A stretch of DNA of 64,000 bases, from assembly GCF_002101885.1 (NCBI RefSeq), contig NZ_LQPS01000039.1, forward strand, positions 248,001-312,000, given 5' to 3'. Below the pieces are notes generated by a model that made no database searches, was not told the DNA's origin, and was given only the letters and a program-made list of their open reading frames with translations. Positions within the stretch are counted from its first letter, which is position 1. The number at the start of each line of letters is the position of its first letter. A program made the position numbers and the translations under genes. This DNA is from Mycolicibacter senuensis (GTDB lineage: Bacteria; Actinomycetota; Actinomycetes; Mycobacteriales; Mycobacteriaceae). Below, piece after piece: positions 1-9,206 of this stretch.

Positions 1-75
1 CTCAAACAGCACCCCGAGGTGGCCTCCTGGCGCGACTACTTCGCCGCCCAGCGCAAACAGCGCGATGCTGGTTGA
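1..75 (+). CDS. whiB4: WhiB4 redox regulator, C-terminal 24 residues only
   Basis: The window opens inside this gene. The 24 codons before TGA read LKQHPEVASWRDYF followed by a basic tail, which matches the C-terminal end of mycobacterial WhiB4 as I remember it (LKQHPEVVSWSDY). WhiB4 is a [4Fe-4S] Wbl protein that responds to oxygen and NO and binds DNA in its oxidised apo form. The cluster cysteines lie upstream of the window. It converges on the bagAB pair with a 34-bp gap, the same neighbourhood as Rv3681c in M. tuberculosis. The call rests on a short tail plus synteny. Confidence 0.88.
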   Translation, partial: LKQHPEVASWRDYFAAQRKQRDAG

Positions 76-109
76 GGCCGGCTGAAACGCGGCTGAGTCT
101 TCTTTGCGG

Positions 110-1261
110 CTACTTCGCCGTCAGTTGGTCGGCGATGGCGCTCAGTGCCTCCAGGTCGGAGACATCGAACGGTAGCGACGGCACCCCGACGATGGGAACC
201 CGCGGGTTCGCCCGGGTGAAGCGCGACAGCAGCCGGACCTCACGCTTGGCGGTGGCACCACGTTCGGCGTGAATCCGCAGTGCCGCGGTGGCCAGCGCCT
301 TCGCCCCGTCGGACACCGTCTCGCCCGGGGCTTCCTGCAGCGTTTCGATGCCGTCGATGGCGCGCTCGATGGGCAGCTCGCACAGCATCGGATGGGTCCG
401 GTTGAGGACCAGCCCCGCCAGCGGCATGTGCTCGGTGGAGAGCCGGTCGACGAAGAACGACGCCTCACGCAGCGCGTCGGGCTCGGCAGCTGACACCACC
501 ACGAACTGGGTGCCACGGCGCTTGAGCAGGTCATAGGTGCGGTCGGCCTTCTCCCGGAATCCACCGAAGGTGGCGTCCAGGGACTGAACGAAATTGGCCG
601 CATCGGAGAGCATCTGCGAACCGAGCACGGTTGACAGCGCCTTCATCGCCAAGCCGAGCGCACCCGCCACCAGCTTGCCGATGCCGCGCCCGGGCCCCAG
701 CAACAGCTTCCACAGCCGGCTGTCCATGAAGCTGCCCAGCCGCTTCGGCGCGTCCAGGAAGTCCAGGGCGTTGCGGGACGGCGGGGTGTCGACCACCACC
801 AGATCCCAGCGGTCCTCGGCGAGCAGCTGGCCGAGCTTCTCCATCGCCATGTACTCCTGCGTGCCGGACAGCGAGGTGGCGACCGTTTGGTAGAACTGGT
901 TGCTCAGGATCGCCTCCGCCCGCTCATCGCCGGAGTACTGGACCACCATCTCGTCGAAGGTGCGGCGCATGTCCAGCATCATCGCGTGCAGCTCGCCGGG
1001 AACCTCCGGTCCCAGCGGCACCCGCTGCGGGGTGTTGCCCAGATCGTCGATGCCCAGCGCCTGCGCCAGCCGCCGGGCCGGGTCGATGGTCAGCACCACC
1101 ACGGTGCGGCCGTATTCGGCGGCACGCAGTGCCATCGCGGCGGCGGTGGTGGTCTTGCCGACGCCGCCGGCGCCGCAGCACACCACCACCCGGTTGGCGG
1201 TGTCGGCCAGGATGGCGGCCATGTCCAGCGCCGCCGGCTTGCCGGTCGTATCCGGTGTCAT
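110..1261 (-). CDS. bagB: Get3/ArsA-like ATPase, second subunit (Rv3680 type)
   Basis: A 383-residue soluble P-loop ATPase of the ArsA/Get3 class. The deviant Walker A motif GAGGVGKTT is near residue 30 and the switch region [14 protein letters not shown] is mid-protein. Its ATG overlaps the stop of the upstream ATPase gene by four bases (ATGA), so the two are translated together and probably form a heterodimer, as described for the M. tuberculosis BagAB (Rv3679-Rv3680) pair. No arsenite-binding cysteine cluster is evident, so arsenic export is unlikely. The cellular client is not visible from sequence. Length and order match the M. tuberculosis pair. Confidence 0.88.
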   Translation of the reverse strand: MTPDTTGKPAALDMAAILADTANRVVVCCGAGGVGKTTTAAAMALRAAEYGRTVVVLTIDPARRLAQALGIDDLGNTPQRVPLGPEVPGELHAMMLDMRRTFDEMVVQYSGDERAEAILSNQFYQTVATSLSGTQEYMAMEKLGQLLAEDRWDLVVVDTPPSRNALDFLDAPKRLGSFMDSRLWKLLLGPGRGIGKLVAGALGLAMKALSTVLGSQMLSDAANFVQSLDATFGGFREKADRTYDLLKRRGTQFVVVSAAEPDALREASFFVDRLSTEHMPLAGLVLNRTHPMLCELPIERAIDGIETLQEAPGETVSDGAKALATAALRIHAERGATAKREVRLLSRFTRANPRVPIVGVPSLPFDVSDLEALSAIADQLTAK

Positions 1262-2304
1262 CGGACCCCCTGTCGGCCGAGAATCTCGGAGAGCTCATAA
1301 AGGCTGCCGAGGTCGACCCCGTCGGTGATCGTCGGCAGGTGCAGCCGCGGCACGTCCAGCTGCTCCAGCTGCTCGGCCGTCTCGGTCCGGGCGCTGATGC
1401 GGGTGGCGTGCTGGATGGTCTCGGTCAGCAGGCCGGCGAAGTCGTCGTCGGTCAGCGTGATGCCGGCCGCGGTCAGGCCGGCGCGGACCGCGTCGGCGTC
1501 GACGACGCCCTCGGCGGCCTTGGTCAGGTCGTCGGGATCCAGATGTGCGGGGATGTCGCGGTTGACGATCACGCTGCCGATCGGCAAATCCAGCTCCCGC
1601 AGCTCGTCGATCGCCTCGAGGGTCTCCTGCATCGGCAAGGCCTCCAGCAGCGTCACCAGGTGGATCGCGGTCGCATCGGAGTGCAGCAGCTGCACCACGC
1701 CGTCGGCCTGCGAGTGCACCGGGCCGCCCTTGGCCAGCTGTGACACCGCCTTGGTGACGTCGAGGAACCGGGCGATCCGGCCGGTCGGCGGCGCGTCCAC
1801 CACGATCGCGTCGTAGACCGGCTTCTTGTTCTTGTCGGTCTGGATCACGTGGTACTTGATCTTGCCGGTGAGGATGACGTCGCGCAGGCCCGGGGCGATG
1901 GTGGTGGCGAACTCGACCGCCCCGACGCGCTTCATGGCCCGGCCGGCGATGCCCAGGTTGTAGAACAGGTCGAGGTATTCCAGGAACGCGGCCTCGATGT
2001 CCATCGCCAGCGCATCGACCTGTCCGCCATCTTCGGCGGTCGCGACCTTGAGCGGGTCGATCGGCAGCGGTGGCACGTCGAAGAGTTGCGCGATCCCTTG
2101 GCGCTCTTCGACTTCCACCAGCAGTACCCGGCGCCCACCGGCCGCCAGCGCCAGCGCCAGCGCGGCGGCCACCGTCGACTTGCCGGTACCGCCCTTACCG
2201 GTCACGAAATGTAGCCGTGCCTTCGTCAATCGCGAAGGCCAGCCGATGGGACTCGTGCCTGTCGACGCGTGCGCGCCGTCCTTCCCCGGTGTGGCTGTCA
2301 CCAC
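1258..2304 (-). CDS. bagA: Get3/ArsA-like ATPase, first subunit (Rv3679 type)
   Basis: A 348-residue partner ATPase with Walker [10 protein letters not shown] near residue 37, followed by [15 protein letters not shown] and the switch motif [16 protein letters not shown], all close to Rv3679. Two GTG codons are adjacent at the start (2304 and 2301). A TAGCAT hexamer lies just upstream, so a leaderless start at the second GTG is possible. It is the first gene of the bagA-bagB unit and is divergent from the small Rv3678A-type gene with only about 47 bp between them, so both promoters must share that gap. The physiological role is known only broadly, as stress tolerance in M. tuberculosis. Confidence 0.88.
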   Translation of the reverse strand: MVTATPGKDGAHASTGTSPIGWPSRLTKARLHFVTGKGGTGKSTVAAALALALAAGGRRVLLVEVEERQGIAQLFDVPPLPIDPLKVATAEDGGQVDALAMDIEAAFLEYLDLFYNLGIAGRAMKRVGAVEFATTIAPGLRDVILTGKIKYHVIQTDKNKKPVYDAIVVDAPPTGRIARFLDVTKAVSQLAKGGPVHSQADGVVQLLHSDATAIHLVTLLEALPMQETLEAIDELRELDLPIGSVIVNRDIPAHLDPDDLTKAAEGVVDADAVRAGLTAAGITLTDDDFAGLLTETIQHATRISARTETAEQLEQLDVPRLHLPTITDGVDLGSLYELSEILGRQGVR

Positions 2305-2351
2305 TGCATGCTAACCAAGCGCTTGTCCGGGCTAGCGATAAGCTCGCTGCT

Positions 2352-2513
2352 ATGAGCGAACGCACCGTGTGGGAGTACGCCACCGTCCCGCTGATCACGC
2401 ACGCCACCAAGCAGATTCTCGACCAGTGGGGCGAGGACGGCTGGGAGCTGGTCTCGGTGCTCCCCGGGCCGTCGGGTGAACAGCTCATCGCCTTCCTGAA
2501 GCGCCCGAAATGA
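2352..2513 (+). CDS. Small conserved DUF4177-like protein (Rv3678A type)
   Basis: A 53-residue protein beginning MSERTVWEYATVPL and containing WGEDGWELVSVLPG, the usual signature of small DUF4177-type proteins. It is cytoplasmic, with no membrane segment. The ATG at 2352 is the only good start, and its stop overlaps the next ATG by four bases (ATGA at 2510), so it is coupled to the RidA gene. M. tuberculosis has the same small gene at this place. No function is known; the pairing suggests a role near RidA, but that is inference from position only. Confidence 0.85.
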   Translation: MSERTVWEYATVPLITHATKQILDQWGEDGWELVSVLPGPSGEQLIAFLKRPK

Positions 2514-2977
2514 GCTGGCGGGCGCGGCTGACCGAACTCGGGATCGAGCTGCCCGAGACCGCGGCACCGTTGGCGGCCTACGTTCCGGCGGTGCGGACCG
2601 GCGACCTGGTCTACACCTCCGGTCAACTGCCGATGGCCGCGGGCAAGCTGACCCGCAGCGGCAAGGTCGGCGCCGAGGTCAGCCCGGAGGACGGGCACGC
2701 GCTGGCCCGGATCTGTGCGCTCAACGCGCTGGCCGCCGTCGACGCCCTCGTCGGACTCGACGCGGTGACCCGGGTGGTCAAGGTGGTCGGGTTCGTGGCG
2801 TCGGCGCCGAACTTCAACGGCCAGCCCGGCGTGGTCAACGGGGCCTCCGAGTTGCTCGGCGAGGTGTTCGGGGAGGCCGGTGCGCATGCCCGCTCGGCCG
2901 TCGGGGTCTCGGAGTTGCCGCTGAATGCGCCCGTCGAAGTCGAGTTGATCGTCGAGATCAGGTCAGCAATCGGATAA
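2510..2977 (+). CDS. RidA/YjgF-family deaminase-like protein (Rv3678c type)
   Basis: A 155-residue RidA superfamily protein. Members of this superfamily hydrolyse reactive enamine/imine intermediates made by PLP enzymes, although many subgroups lack proven activity. VYTSGQLPM is near residue 35 and NGASELLGEVFGEAGAHARSA lies towards the C-terminus, where archetypal RidA has the arginine that binds the substrate carboxylate; the R of HARSA is a candidate. Translation is coupled to the upstream small gene. The next gene starts two bases after its stop, so the three form one operon. Confidence 0.85.
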   Translation: MSWRARLTELGIELPETAAPLAAYVPAVRTGDLVYTSGQLPMAAGKLTRSGKVGAEVSPEDGHALARICALNALAAVDALVGLDAVTRVVKVVGFVASAPNFNGQPGVVNGASELLGEVFGEAGAHARSAVGVSELPLNAPVEVELIVEIRSAIG

Positions 2978-2979
2978 GC

Positions 2980-3759
2980 GTGTCGCTGAGTCATCCCGCC
3001 TACGGTCGGCTGCGACCGGTCACCGAGACCGCGTCGGTGCTGCTGGCCGACAACCCCGGCCTGATGACCTTGGAGGGCACCAACACCTGGGTGCTGCGGG
3101 GGCCGCGCAGCGATGAGGTGGTGATCGTCGACCCCGGCCCGGACGACGACGAGCACATCGGCCGGCTCGCCGAGCTGGGCAAGGTCGCGCTGGTACTGAT
3201 CAGCCACCGGCACTTCGACCACACCGACGGCATCGACAAGCTGGCCGACTCGCTCGGGGTGCCGGTGTACTCGGCGGGCAGCGGATTCCAGCGCCGGCTC
3301 GGCGGCGGCTTGGTCGACGGCCAGGTGATCGATGCCGCGGGTCTGCGGATCACGGTGTTCGCCACTCCCGGGCACACCGCGGACTCGCTGTCGTTCGTGC
3401 TGGACGATGCCGTGCTGACCGCCGACACCGTGCTGGGCCGGGGCACCACCGTCATCGACACCGAAGACGGCGACCTGGCGCACTACCTGGACTCCCTGCA
3501 CCGGCTGCGCGGCCTGGGCGGGCGCACGGTGCTGCCCGGGCACGGGCCGGAGCTGCCGAACATCGACGCGGTGGCCGCCGGATATCTCGCGCACCGCGAG
3601 CAGCGACTCGATCAGGTGCGTTCGGCGCTGACCGCACTGGGCGAGGACGCCACCACACGCCAGGTCGTCGAACACGTCTACACCGACGTCGACGAGGAGT
3701 TGTGGGACGCCGCCGAATGGTCGGTGCAGGCCCAGCTGGACTACCTGCGGGCGCTATAG
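2980..3759 (+). CDS. Metallo-beta-lactamase-fold hydrolase (Rv3677c type)
   Basis: A 259-residue MBL-fold enzyme. The di-metal motif HRHFDH (HxHxDH) is near residue 74, and further metal ligands appear as GHTADSL, LTADTVLG and LPGHGPE, in the normal order for the fold. The C-terminal part resembles LACTB2-like hydrolases, some of which act as nucleases or thioesterases, so the substrate cannot be fixed. It starts at GTG 2980, two bases after the RidA stop, and is the last gene of the operon before the convergent crp. Confidence 0.87.
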   Translation: MSLSHPAYGRLRPVTETASVLLADNPGLMTLEGTNTWVLRGPRSDEVVIVDPGPDDDEHIGRLAELGKVALVLISHRHFDHTDGIDKLADSLGVPVYSAGSGFQRRLGGGLVDGQVIDAAGLRITVFATPGHTADSLSFVLDDAVLTADTVLGRGTTVIDTEDGDLAHYLDSLHRLRGLGGRTVLPGHGPELPNIDAVAAGYLAHREQRLDQVRSALTALGEDATTRQVVEHVYTDVDEELWDAAEWSVQAQLDYLRAL

Positions 3760-3766
3760 CGTCGAA

Positions 3767-3815
3767 GCTGTAGTTAACGCGAAGAAGTGCGAGTAGGCGC
3801 CACGCCAACTACAGC
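3767..3815. terminator. Inverted repeat between convergent operon and crp
   Basis: GCTGTAGTT at 3767-3775 is repeated in reverse complement as AACTACAGC at 3807-3815, with a 31-base loop. It lies exactly between the ends of the Rv3677c-type gene and crp. There is no T-tract, so it may be a weak bidirectional terminator. A short direct repeat (CCTCGCGAG) follows. Confidence 0.4.
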
Positions 3816-3852
3816 CTCGCGAGCGGGAGGTACCCCCAGCCTCGCGAGAAAG

Positions 3853-4527
3853 CTAGCGGGCTCGGCGAGCCAGCCGCTCGGAGTCGGAGATCAGCACGCT
3901 CTTGCCCTCCAGCCGGATCCAGCCGCGGTGGGCGAAGTCGGCCAGCGCCTTGTTCACCGTCTCGCGCGAGGCCCCCACCAGCTGGGCGATCTCCTCCTGG
4001 GTCAGGTCGTGGGTGACCCGCAGCGCCCCGCCCTCCTGGGTGCCGAACCGCTGCGCCAGCTGCAGCAGCTGCTTGGCGACTCGGCCGGGCACGTCGGTGA
4101 AGATCAGGTCGGCGAGGTTGTTGTTGGTGCGGCGCAGCCGGCGGGCCAGCACCCGCAGCAGCTGCTCGGCGATCTCGGGACGGTCGGAGATCCACGACCG
4201 CAGTGCGTCGCGGTCCATCGAGACGGCCCGCACCTCGGTGATGGTGGTCGCGCTGGAGGTCCGCGGGCCGGGGTCGAAGATCGACAACTCCCCGAACATG
4301 TCCGACGGCCCCATGATGGTCAGCAGGTTCTCCCGGCCGTCGGGCGACCGCCGGCCGATCTTCACTTTCCCGGAGACGATGATGTACAGCCGATCGCCGG
4401 GCTCCCCTTCGGCGAACACGGTGTGTCCGCGCGGAAAGTCCACGGGCTGAAGCTGCTTGGTCAGCGCGGCGACGGCGCTGGGCTCAACTCCCTGGAAGAT
4501 TCCGGCCCTCGCCAGGATCTCGTCCAC
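3853..4527 (-). CDS. crp: cAMP receptor protein family regulator
   Basis: A 224-residue CRP/FNR regulator that is almost identical in length and sequence to M. tuberculosis Rv3676. The N-terminal cyclic-nucleotide fold carries the phosphate-binding cassette [17 protein letters not shown], followed by the dimer helix and a winged helix-turn-helix ([20 protein letters not shown]). I chose GTG 4527, giving [11 protein letters not shown] as in M. tuberculosis, over longer in-frame starts; AAGGGG sits at ribosome-binding distance. It controls many mycobacterial genes in response to cAMP. This window also encodes a membrane adenylate cyclase at 28.7-30.3 kb that could feed it. Confidence 0.95.
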   Translation of the reverse strand: MDEILARAGIFQGVEPSAVAALTKQLQPVDFPRGHTVFAEGEPGDRLYIIVSGKVKIGRRSPDGRENLLTIMGPSDMFGELSIFDPGPRTSSATTITEVRAVSMDRDALRSWISDRPEIAEQLLRVLARRLRRTNNNLADLIFTDVPGRVAKQLLQLAQRFGTQEGGALRVTHDLTQEEIAQLVGASRETVNKALADFAHRGWIRLEGKSVLISDSERLARRAR

Positions 4528-4618
4528 GTTGCCCCTTAGATGTTCTTGAATGAAGGTTTGAAACGCGCAAACGCCAGCCTTTACCGGGCCAGCCATCTGA
4601 GTCTAGAGCCAGGAGTCA

Positions 4619-4635
4619 AGCGTTGGGCCAACGCT
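4619..4635. promoter_or_regulatory. 17-bp perfect palindrome upstream of crp
   Basis: AGCGTTGG-G-CCAACGCT is a perfect 8+1+8 inverted repeat. It overlaps the stop codon of the small membrane gene and lies about 92 bp upstream of the crp start. It could be a terminator stem for the small gene or an operator for crp. It does not match the TGTGA..TCACA CRP consensus. Confidence 0.4.
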
Positions 4636-4774
4636 ACACACGATTGGCCTGCCGAGTCCGGGGAAACTGCGGATTCGTCGCCTCGACCTCGCCCAACCCG
4701 GTCTCAATGCGCTCCAGCCCGACCGCTGCCAGCATCAGCAACGCGGGTATGGCGGTGATCAGCAGCCAGGACAC
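4634..4774 (-). CDS. Small single-pass membrane protein (Rv3675-like position)
   Basis: A 46-codon gene from GTG 4774 to TAG 4634. The product starts with a hydrophobic segment (residues 2-20, [18 protein letters not shown]) followed by [20 protein letters not shown] and a short basic end, so it should be a one-pass membrane protein with a cytoplasmic tail. It sits between crp and nth on the crp strand, the place where M. tuberculosis has the membrane protein gene Rv3675. No ribosome-binding site is obvious. It is short, and the homology to Rv3675 is inferred from position and character only. Function unknown. Confidence 0.6.
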   Translation of the reverse strand: MSWLLITAIPALLMLAAVGLERIETGLGEVEATNPQFPRTRQANRV

Positions 4775-4840
4775 AACGTGACAGTAAACCTGGGCAAGGT
4801 CTCATTGCGGTCACAAATTAGTACCCTGTCGGAGGTGACA

Positions 4841-5596
4841 GTGGACAGGACATCCCCAACCGCCCGCACGGCGCGGACGGAGACCCGGATCGGGCTGGTG
4901 CGGCGTGCCCGCCGAATGAATCGGACTCTGGCGCAGGCATTTCCGGATGCCCACTGCGAGTTGGACTTCACCACGCCGCTGGAGCTGGCCGTGGCGACGG
5001 TGCTGTCGGCCCAATGCACCGACGTGCGGGTGAACCTCACGACGCCGGCGCTGTTCGCCCGCTACCCGGCCGCGCTGGACTACGCACAGGCCGACCGGGC
5101 CGAGTTGGAGGAACTGATCCGGCCCACCGGCTTCTACCGCAACAAGACCACGTCGCTGATCAAGCTGGGGCAGGCGCTGGTCGAACGCTACGACGGCGAA
5201 CTGCCGGCCACGATGGACGATCTGGTGCGGCTGCCCGGGGTGGGCCGCAAGACCGCCAACGTGATCCTGGGAAATGCGTTCGGGATACCGGGCATCACCG
5301 TCGACACGCACTTCGGTCGCCTGGTGCGGCGCTGGGGCTGGACCGCCGAGGAGGATCCGGTCAAGGTCGAGCACGCGGTCGGCGAACTGATCGAACGCAA
5401 GGAATGGACGCTGCTGTCCCACCGGGTGATCTTCCACGGCCGCCGCGTCTGTCATTCCCGCAAACCGGCCTGCGGGGTGTGCGTGCTGGCCAAGGACTGC
5501 CCCTCGTTCGGGCTGGGACCCACCGACCGGCTGGAGGCCGCCGCGCTGGTCAAAGGTCCCGAGACCGAGCACCTGCTGGCCCTGGCCGGGCTGTAG
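4841..5596 (+). CDS. nth: Endonuclease III
   Basis: A 251-residue DNA glycosylase/AP lyase that removes oxidised pyrimidines. The helix-hairpin-helix [14 protein letters not shown] supplies the catalytic lysine, and [11 protein letters not shown] carries the catalytic aspartate. The C-terminal [4Fe-4S] loop has the exact Cys-x6-Cys-x2-Cys-x5-Cys spacing ([17 protein letters not shown]). I chose GTG 4841 because GGAGG ends five bases before it; the frame stays open further upstream but conservation starts near here. It begins a four-gene run (nth, TlpA-like, NudL-like, marP) in the same order as Rv3674c-Rv3671c. Confidence 0.95.
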   Translation: MDRTSPTARTARTETRIGLVRRARRMNRTLAQAFPDAHCELDFTTPLELAVATVLSAQCTDVRVNLTTPALFARYPAALDYAQADRAELEELIRPTGFYRNKTTSLIKLGQALVERYDGELPATMDDLVRLPGVGRKTANVILGNAFGIPGITVDTHFGRLVRRWGWTAEEDPVKVEHAVGELIERKEWTLLSHRVIFHGRRVCHSRKPACGVCVLAKDCPSFGLGPTDRLEAAALVKGPETEHLLALAGL

Positions 5597-5609
5597 CGGC
5601 CAGGCGCGG

Positions 5610-6236
5610 ATGCGGCCGATGAGCAGGTCGACCTGGTGGACCCTGGCGGTGGCGGCGGTGGCGGCCGCATTGGTCGCCGCACTGCTGATCGAGCTGCGCC
5701 GTGAACCGGTGCGGCCGGACCGCGGCATGCCCGCGCCCGCGGTGGCGCAAGACCTCACCGTCCTGCGGGAGCGCGCCGGCCTGCCGCCGTGCCGGGATGC
5801 AGCCGAAGGGACCGGCCCCGCGGCGCTGCGCGGCGTCACGGTGGAATGCGCGGCCGACGGTGCGCCCGTCGACGTGGCCGCCATGTTCGCCGGCCACCGG
5901 GTGGTGCTGAACCTGTGGGCCTACTGGTGCCGGCCGTGCCGCGACGAGTTGCCCGCCTTCGCCGAATACCAGCGCCGCGCCGGACCGGACGTCACCGTGG
6001 TGACGGTGCACCAAGACGACAACCAGGCCGCCGGGTTGGCGTTGCTGACCGAGCTGGGCGTGCGGCTGCCCACGCTGCAGGACGGCCGGCGCCAGGTGGC
6101 GGCGGCGTTGCGGGTGCCCAACGTGATGCCCGCGACCGTGGTGCTCGCCGTGGACGGTAGCGTTGCCCGCATCCTGCCGCAGTCCTTCGCCACTGCCGAT
6201 GAGATCGCCGCCGCCGTCGGGGGCAGTGGGCGTTGA
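5610..6236 (+). CDS. Membrane-anchored thioredoxin-like (TlpA/DsbE) protein
   Basis: A 208-residue protein with an N-terminal membrane anchor (about residues 8-26, WWTLAVAAVAAALVAALLI) and an extracytoplasmic thioredoxin fold. The redox motif WCRPC follows the usual NLWAYWC strand, and VMPATVVLAVDG supplies the cis-proline. It should reduce or isomerise disulfides outside the membrane, or assist cytochrome maturation, as for Rv3673c. It lies 13 bp after nth. The downstream MarP homologue uses a periplasmic disulfide, so a functional link is plausible but unproved. A second ATG is at 5619. Confidence 0.88.
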   Translation: MRPMSRSTWWTLAVAAVAAALVAALLIELRREPVRPDRGMPAPAVAQDLTVLRERAGLPPCRDAAEGTGPAALRGVTVECAADGAPVDVAAMFAGHRVVLNLWAYWCRPCRDELPAFAEYQRRAGPDVTVVTVHQDDNQAAGLALLTELGVRLPTLQDGRRQVAAALRVPNVMPATVVLAVDGSVARILPQSFATADEIAAAVGGSGR

Positions 6237-6273
6237 GGTGCGGCGATCGGGATCGGGCACAGAGGGAGACGCG

Positions 6274-7026
6274 GTGAACGCTGGCGATTCCCGGTCTCCG
6301 GCCCCGCCCTGGCTGCGCCCGCTGATCGACAAGACCGACGAGATGCCCAACGCCTACCAACGCCGGCTGCCCGCCGACATCCGCAGCATGGTCACCGCGG
6401 CCGACGCTGCGGCCGACATCACCGGGCACGGGCGCGATGCGGCGGTGCTGGTGCTGTTCTCCGGTCCGCCGGCGGAGCGGCCGGGCGACCTACCGGAATC
6501 GGCTGACCTGCTGGTCACGGTGCGGGCCTCGACGCTGCGCCACCACGCCGGCCAGGCCGCGTTCCCGGGCGGGGCCGTCGATCCCGGCGATTCCGGGCCG
6601 GTGGCCACCGCGCTGCGAGAGGCCAACGAGGAGACCGGGATCGACCCGCACCGGGTGCACCCGCTGGCGGTGCTGCAGAAGGTCTTCATCGCGCCCTCGG
6701 GGTTCCAGGTGGTGCCGGTGCTGGCCTACTCGGAGGATCCCGGGCCCGTCAGCGTCATGGATCCGGCCGAGACCGCGGTGGTGGCACGGGTTCCGGTCCG
6801 GGCGTTCATCAACCCCGAGAACCGGTTGATGGTTTACCGTGATGCGCGCAGCCGGCGGTGGGCCATGCCGGCGTTTCGGCTCAACGAGATGCTGGTCTGG
6901 GGGTTCACCGCCCAGGTGATCTCGGCGATGTTGGACGTGGCCGGCTGGGCGCAACCCTGGGACGAGACCGAGGTGCGCGGGCTGGACGAGGCGATGGCCC
7001 TGGTTGGAGGAGAAGGCGGGATATGA
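6274..7026 (+). CDS. NUDIX hydrolase, NudL/CoA-pyrophosphatase type
   Basis: A 250-residue NUDIX protein. The box ends REANEETGI (REUxEExGU). The preceding LLVTVRASTLRHHAGQAAF and FPGGAVDP fit the UPF0035 signature of CoA diphosphatases, in which the usual upstream glutamate of the box is often replaced; here it reads GDS. It probably hydrolyses CoA-type or other nucleoside diphosphate linkages in the cytoplasm. GTG 6274 is preceded by GGGAG; earlier in-frame starts would overlap the TlpA-like gene. Its stop overlaps marP by ATGA. It matches Rv3672c. Confidence 0.88.
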   Translation: MNAGDSRSPAPPWLRPLIDKTDEMPNAYQRRLPADIRSMVTAADAAADITGHGRDAAVLVLFSGPPAERPGDLPESADLLVTVRASTLRHHAGQAAFPGGAVDPGDSGPVATALREANEETGIDPHRVHPLAVLQKVFIAPSGFQVVPVLAYSEDPGPVSVMDPAETAVVARVPVRAFINPENRLMVYRDARSRRWAMPAFRLNEMLVWGFTAQVISAMLDVAGWAQPWDETEVRGLDEAMALVGGEGGI

Positions 7027-8216
7027 CGTCGTCGCAGTGGCTCGACATCGCCGTGCTGGCGATCGCCTTCGTTGCCGCAGTGTCGGGCTGGCGCTCCGGC
7101 GCGCTCGGCTCGCTGCTGTCCTTCGTCGGCGTGGCGCTCGGCGCGATGGCCGGGGTGCTGCTGGCCCCGCACCTGATCGAGCACGTCGCCGGTGCCCGGC
7201 TCAAGCTGTTCGCCGCGCTGTTCCTGATCCTGGCGATGGTCGTCATCGGTGAGGTCGCCGGCGTGGTGCTGGGCCGGGCGGTGCGCGGAGCGATCCGCAG
7301 CCCCGGCGTCCGGGGACTGGACTCCGTCGTCGGCGTGGTGCTGCAACTGGTCGTGGTGCTGATCGCCGCCTGGCTGCTGGCCACCCCGCTCACCGCGTCC
7401 GATCAGCCGAGCCTGGCCGCCGCGGTCAACGACTCGCGAGTACTGCGCCAGGTCGACGACCTGGCGCCGGGCTGGCTCAAGAACGTGCCGCGACGGTTGT
7501 CGGCGGTGCTCGACGACTCCGGGCTGCCCGCCGTACTGGAACCGTTCAACCGCACCCCGATCGCCGCGGTGGACGCGCCGGATCCCGGGTTGGCGGCCAG
7601 CCCGGTGGTCGAGGCGACCGCGCCGAGTGTGCTGCGGATCCGCGGCGTGGCACCCAACTGCCAGAAAGTGTTGGAGGGCACCGGTTTTGTGATCTCGCCC
7701 AACCGGGTGATGACGAACGCGCACGTGGTGGCCGGGTCGGACAGTGTGTCGGTGGAGAGCGGCACCAAGTCCTACGACGCCACGGTGATCTCCTTCGACC
7801 CCAAGGAAGACATCTCGATTCTGGCGGTGCCGGACCTGCCGTTGCCGCCGTTGCCGTTCGCGCCGTCGCCGGCCGAGCCCGACACCGATGCGCTGGTGCT
7901 GGGCTATCCCGGCGGTGGGGTCTTTGAGGCCACCCCGGCCCGGGTCCGCGACACGATCAACCTCGAGGGCCCCGACATCTACCGCACCGCCACCGTCACC
8001 CGCCGGGTCTACACGATCAGAGGCACTGTGCAACAAGGCAATTCCGGTGGCCCCATGATCGACATGGAGGGCCGGGTGCTCGGCGTGGTGTTCGGTGCGG
8101 CGGTTGACGACGCCGACACCGGGTTCGTGATGACCGCCGAGGAGGTGTCGAACCAGCTAGCCCGGATCGGCGACACCGAACCGGTGTCGACCCAGACCTG
8201 CGTCGGCGGCGAGTGA
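7023..8216 (+). CDS. marP: MarP, membrane serine protease for acid resistance
   Basis: A 397-residue protein, the same length as M. tuberculosis MarP (Rv3671c). Four hydrophobic helices occupy roughly residues 5-130 (CvpA-like domain), then a chymotrypsin-fold periplasmic domain. The triad is visible as His in TNAHVVAG (about 234), Asp in PKEDISIL (about 263) and Ser in QQGNSGGP (about 341). The two cysteines that form the activating disulfide in M. tuberculosis are kept (PNCQKV and QTCVGGE at the end). It is needed for intrabacterial pH control in acid in M. tuberculosis. Its ATG overlaps the NUDIX stop. Confidence 0.95.
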   Translation: MTSSQWLDIAVLAIAFVAAVSGWRSGALGSLLSFVGVALGAMAGVLLAPHLIEHVAGARLKLFAALFLILAMVVIGEVAGVVLGRAVRGAIRSPGVRGLDSVVGVVLQLVVVLIAAWLLATPLTASDQPSLAAAVNDSRVLRQVDDLAPGWLKNVPRRLSAVLDDSGLPAVLEPFNRTPIAAVDAPDPGLAASPVVEATAPSVLRIRGVAPNCQKVLEGTGFVISPNRVMTNAHVVAGSDSVSVESGTKSYDATVISFDPKEDISILAVPDLPLPPLPFAPSPAEPDTDALVLGYPGGGVFEATPARVRDTINLEGPDIYRTATVTRRVYTIRGTVQQGNSGGPMIDMEGRVLGVVFGAAVDDADTGFVMTAEEVSNQLARIGDTEPVSTQTCVGGE

Positions 8217-8243
8217 GTCACGTCGGATCGCCGCCCGGCGCGG

Positions 8244-9206
8244 CTAGCTCGACGACAGGAACCGCATCAGCTGCTCGTTGACCTCATCGGGCGCTTCCTC
8301 ATGGGCGAAATGCCCTACGCCGGGCAGGGATACGTACCGGCCATGGGGTGCGTAACGCCGGGTCTTGGCCACCGGATCCGCCAGCACGTAGGGGTCGTCG
8401 TCGCCGCGCAGGTGCAGAAGCGGGATGTTCAGCGTCCGAAGATCGAGCGCCTTCATGAACCGCCGGCCCTCGGAACGGAGCTGGCTGCGTACCGCCCAGC
8501 GCTGGTACTCCAGCGCGGAATGCGCCGCCGCCGGGATCTGGATCGCGGTGCGCAGGTGACCGATGGTTTCCGAGAAATCTTCGCTGGCCTGCCAATTCGC
8601 GCCGGCCCTACTGCGCACCAGGCGTTCGATCTCGGCGCCGTCGTGGCGGGTCAGGGTGCGCTCCGGCCAGAACGGCAGCTGGTAGCGCAGCAACCACGGC
8701 AGCAGTGCCCGGCCCTGATCGGCACGGGTCAGCGCCGAGTTGCGCAGCGCCGCCGGATGCGGCGAGCTGACCACGGCGATAGCGCGCACCAATCGCGGGT
8801 GCAGCAGCGCGGTCGCCCAGCACACCAGTCCGCCGTCGGCGTGGCCGACCAGCGTCGCCGACGAGTGCCCCAGAGCGCGGATGAGTCCGGCGGTGTCGCC
8901 GGCCAGGGTCCAGCCGTCATAGCCGCGGGGCGGTTTGTCGCTTCCCCCGTAGCCGCGCAGGTCGACCGCGACGACCCGGACGCCGCTGAGCCCGCGCAAC
9001 TGGTGACGCCAGGTCCACCAGAACGAGCCGAAACCGTGCAGCAGCATCACCAGTGGGCGCGCCGTCGGCGGACTGTCGACCGCGGCGACCGCATCTTTGC
9101 CGGCCGGTGTCGCCTCGACGACATGAAAGCGGATGCCGTTGGCGTGGATGTCCTGATGGCGCCACGGCCCGTCGATGCGGGTGACCGACGGATCCGGTGG
9201 CGGCAC
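8244..9206 (-). CDS. ephE: Alpha/beta hydrolase, epoxide hydrolase family
   Basis: A 320-residue alpha/beta hydrolase matching Rv3670 (annotated EphE) by position and motifs. HGFGSFWWTWRHQL gives the oxyanion-hole region, GHADGG the nucleophile elbow with Asp, DDDPYV the acid region and GVGHFAHEEAP the catalytic His. An aspartate nucleophile fits epoxide or haloalkane chemistry, but the substrate is unknown. GTG 9206 shares one base with the TAG of the upstream gene, so the two are translationally coupled. It converges on marP with 27 bp between stops. Confidence 0.85.
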   Translation of the reverse strand: MPPPDPSVTRIDGPWRHQDIHANGIRFHVVEATPAGKDAVAAVDSPPTARPLVMLLHGFGSFWWTWRHQLRGLSGVRVVAVDLRGYGGSDKPPRGYDGWTLAGDTAGLIRALGHSSATLVGHADGGLVCWATALLHPRLVRAIAVVSSPHPAALRNSALTRADQGRALLPWLLRYQLPFWPERTLTRHDGAEIERLVRSRAGANWQASEDFSETIGHLRTAIQIPAAAHSALEYQRWAVRSQLRSEGRRFMKALDLRTLNIPLLHLRGDDDPYVLADPVAKTRRYAPHGRYVSLPGVGHFAHEEAPDEVNEQLMRFLSSS

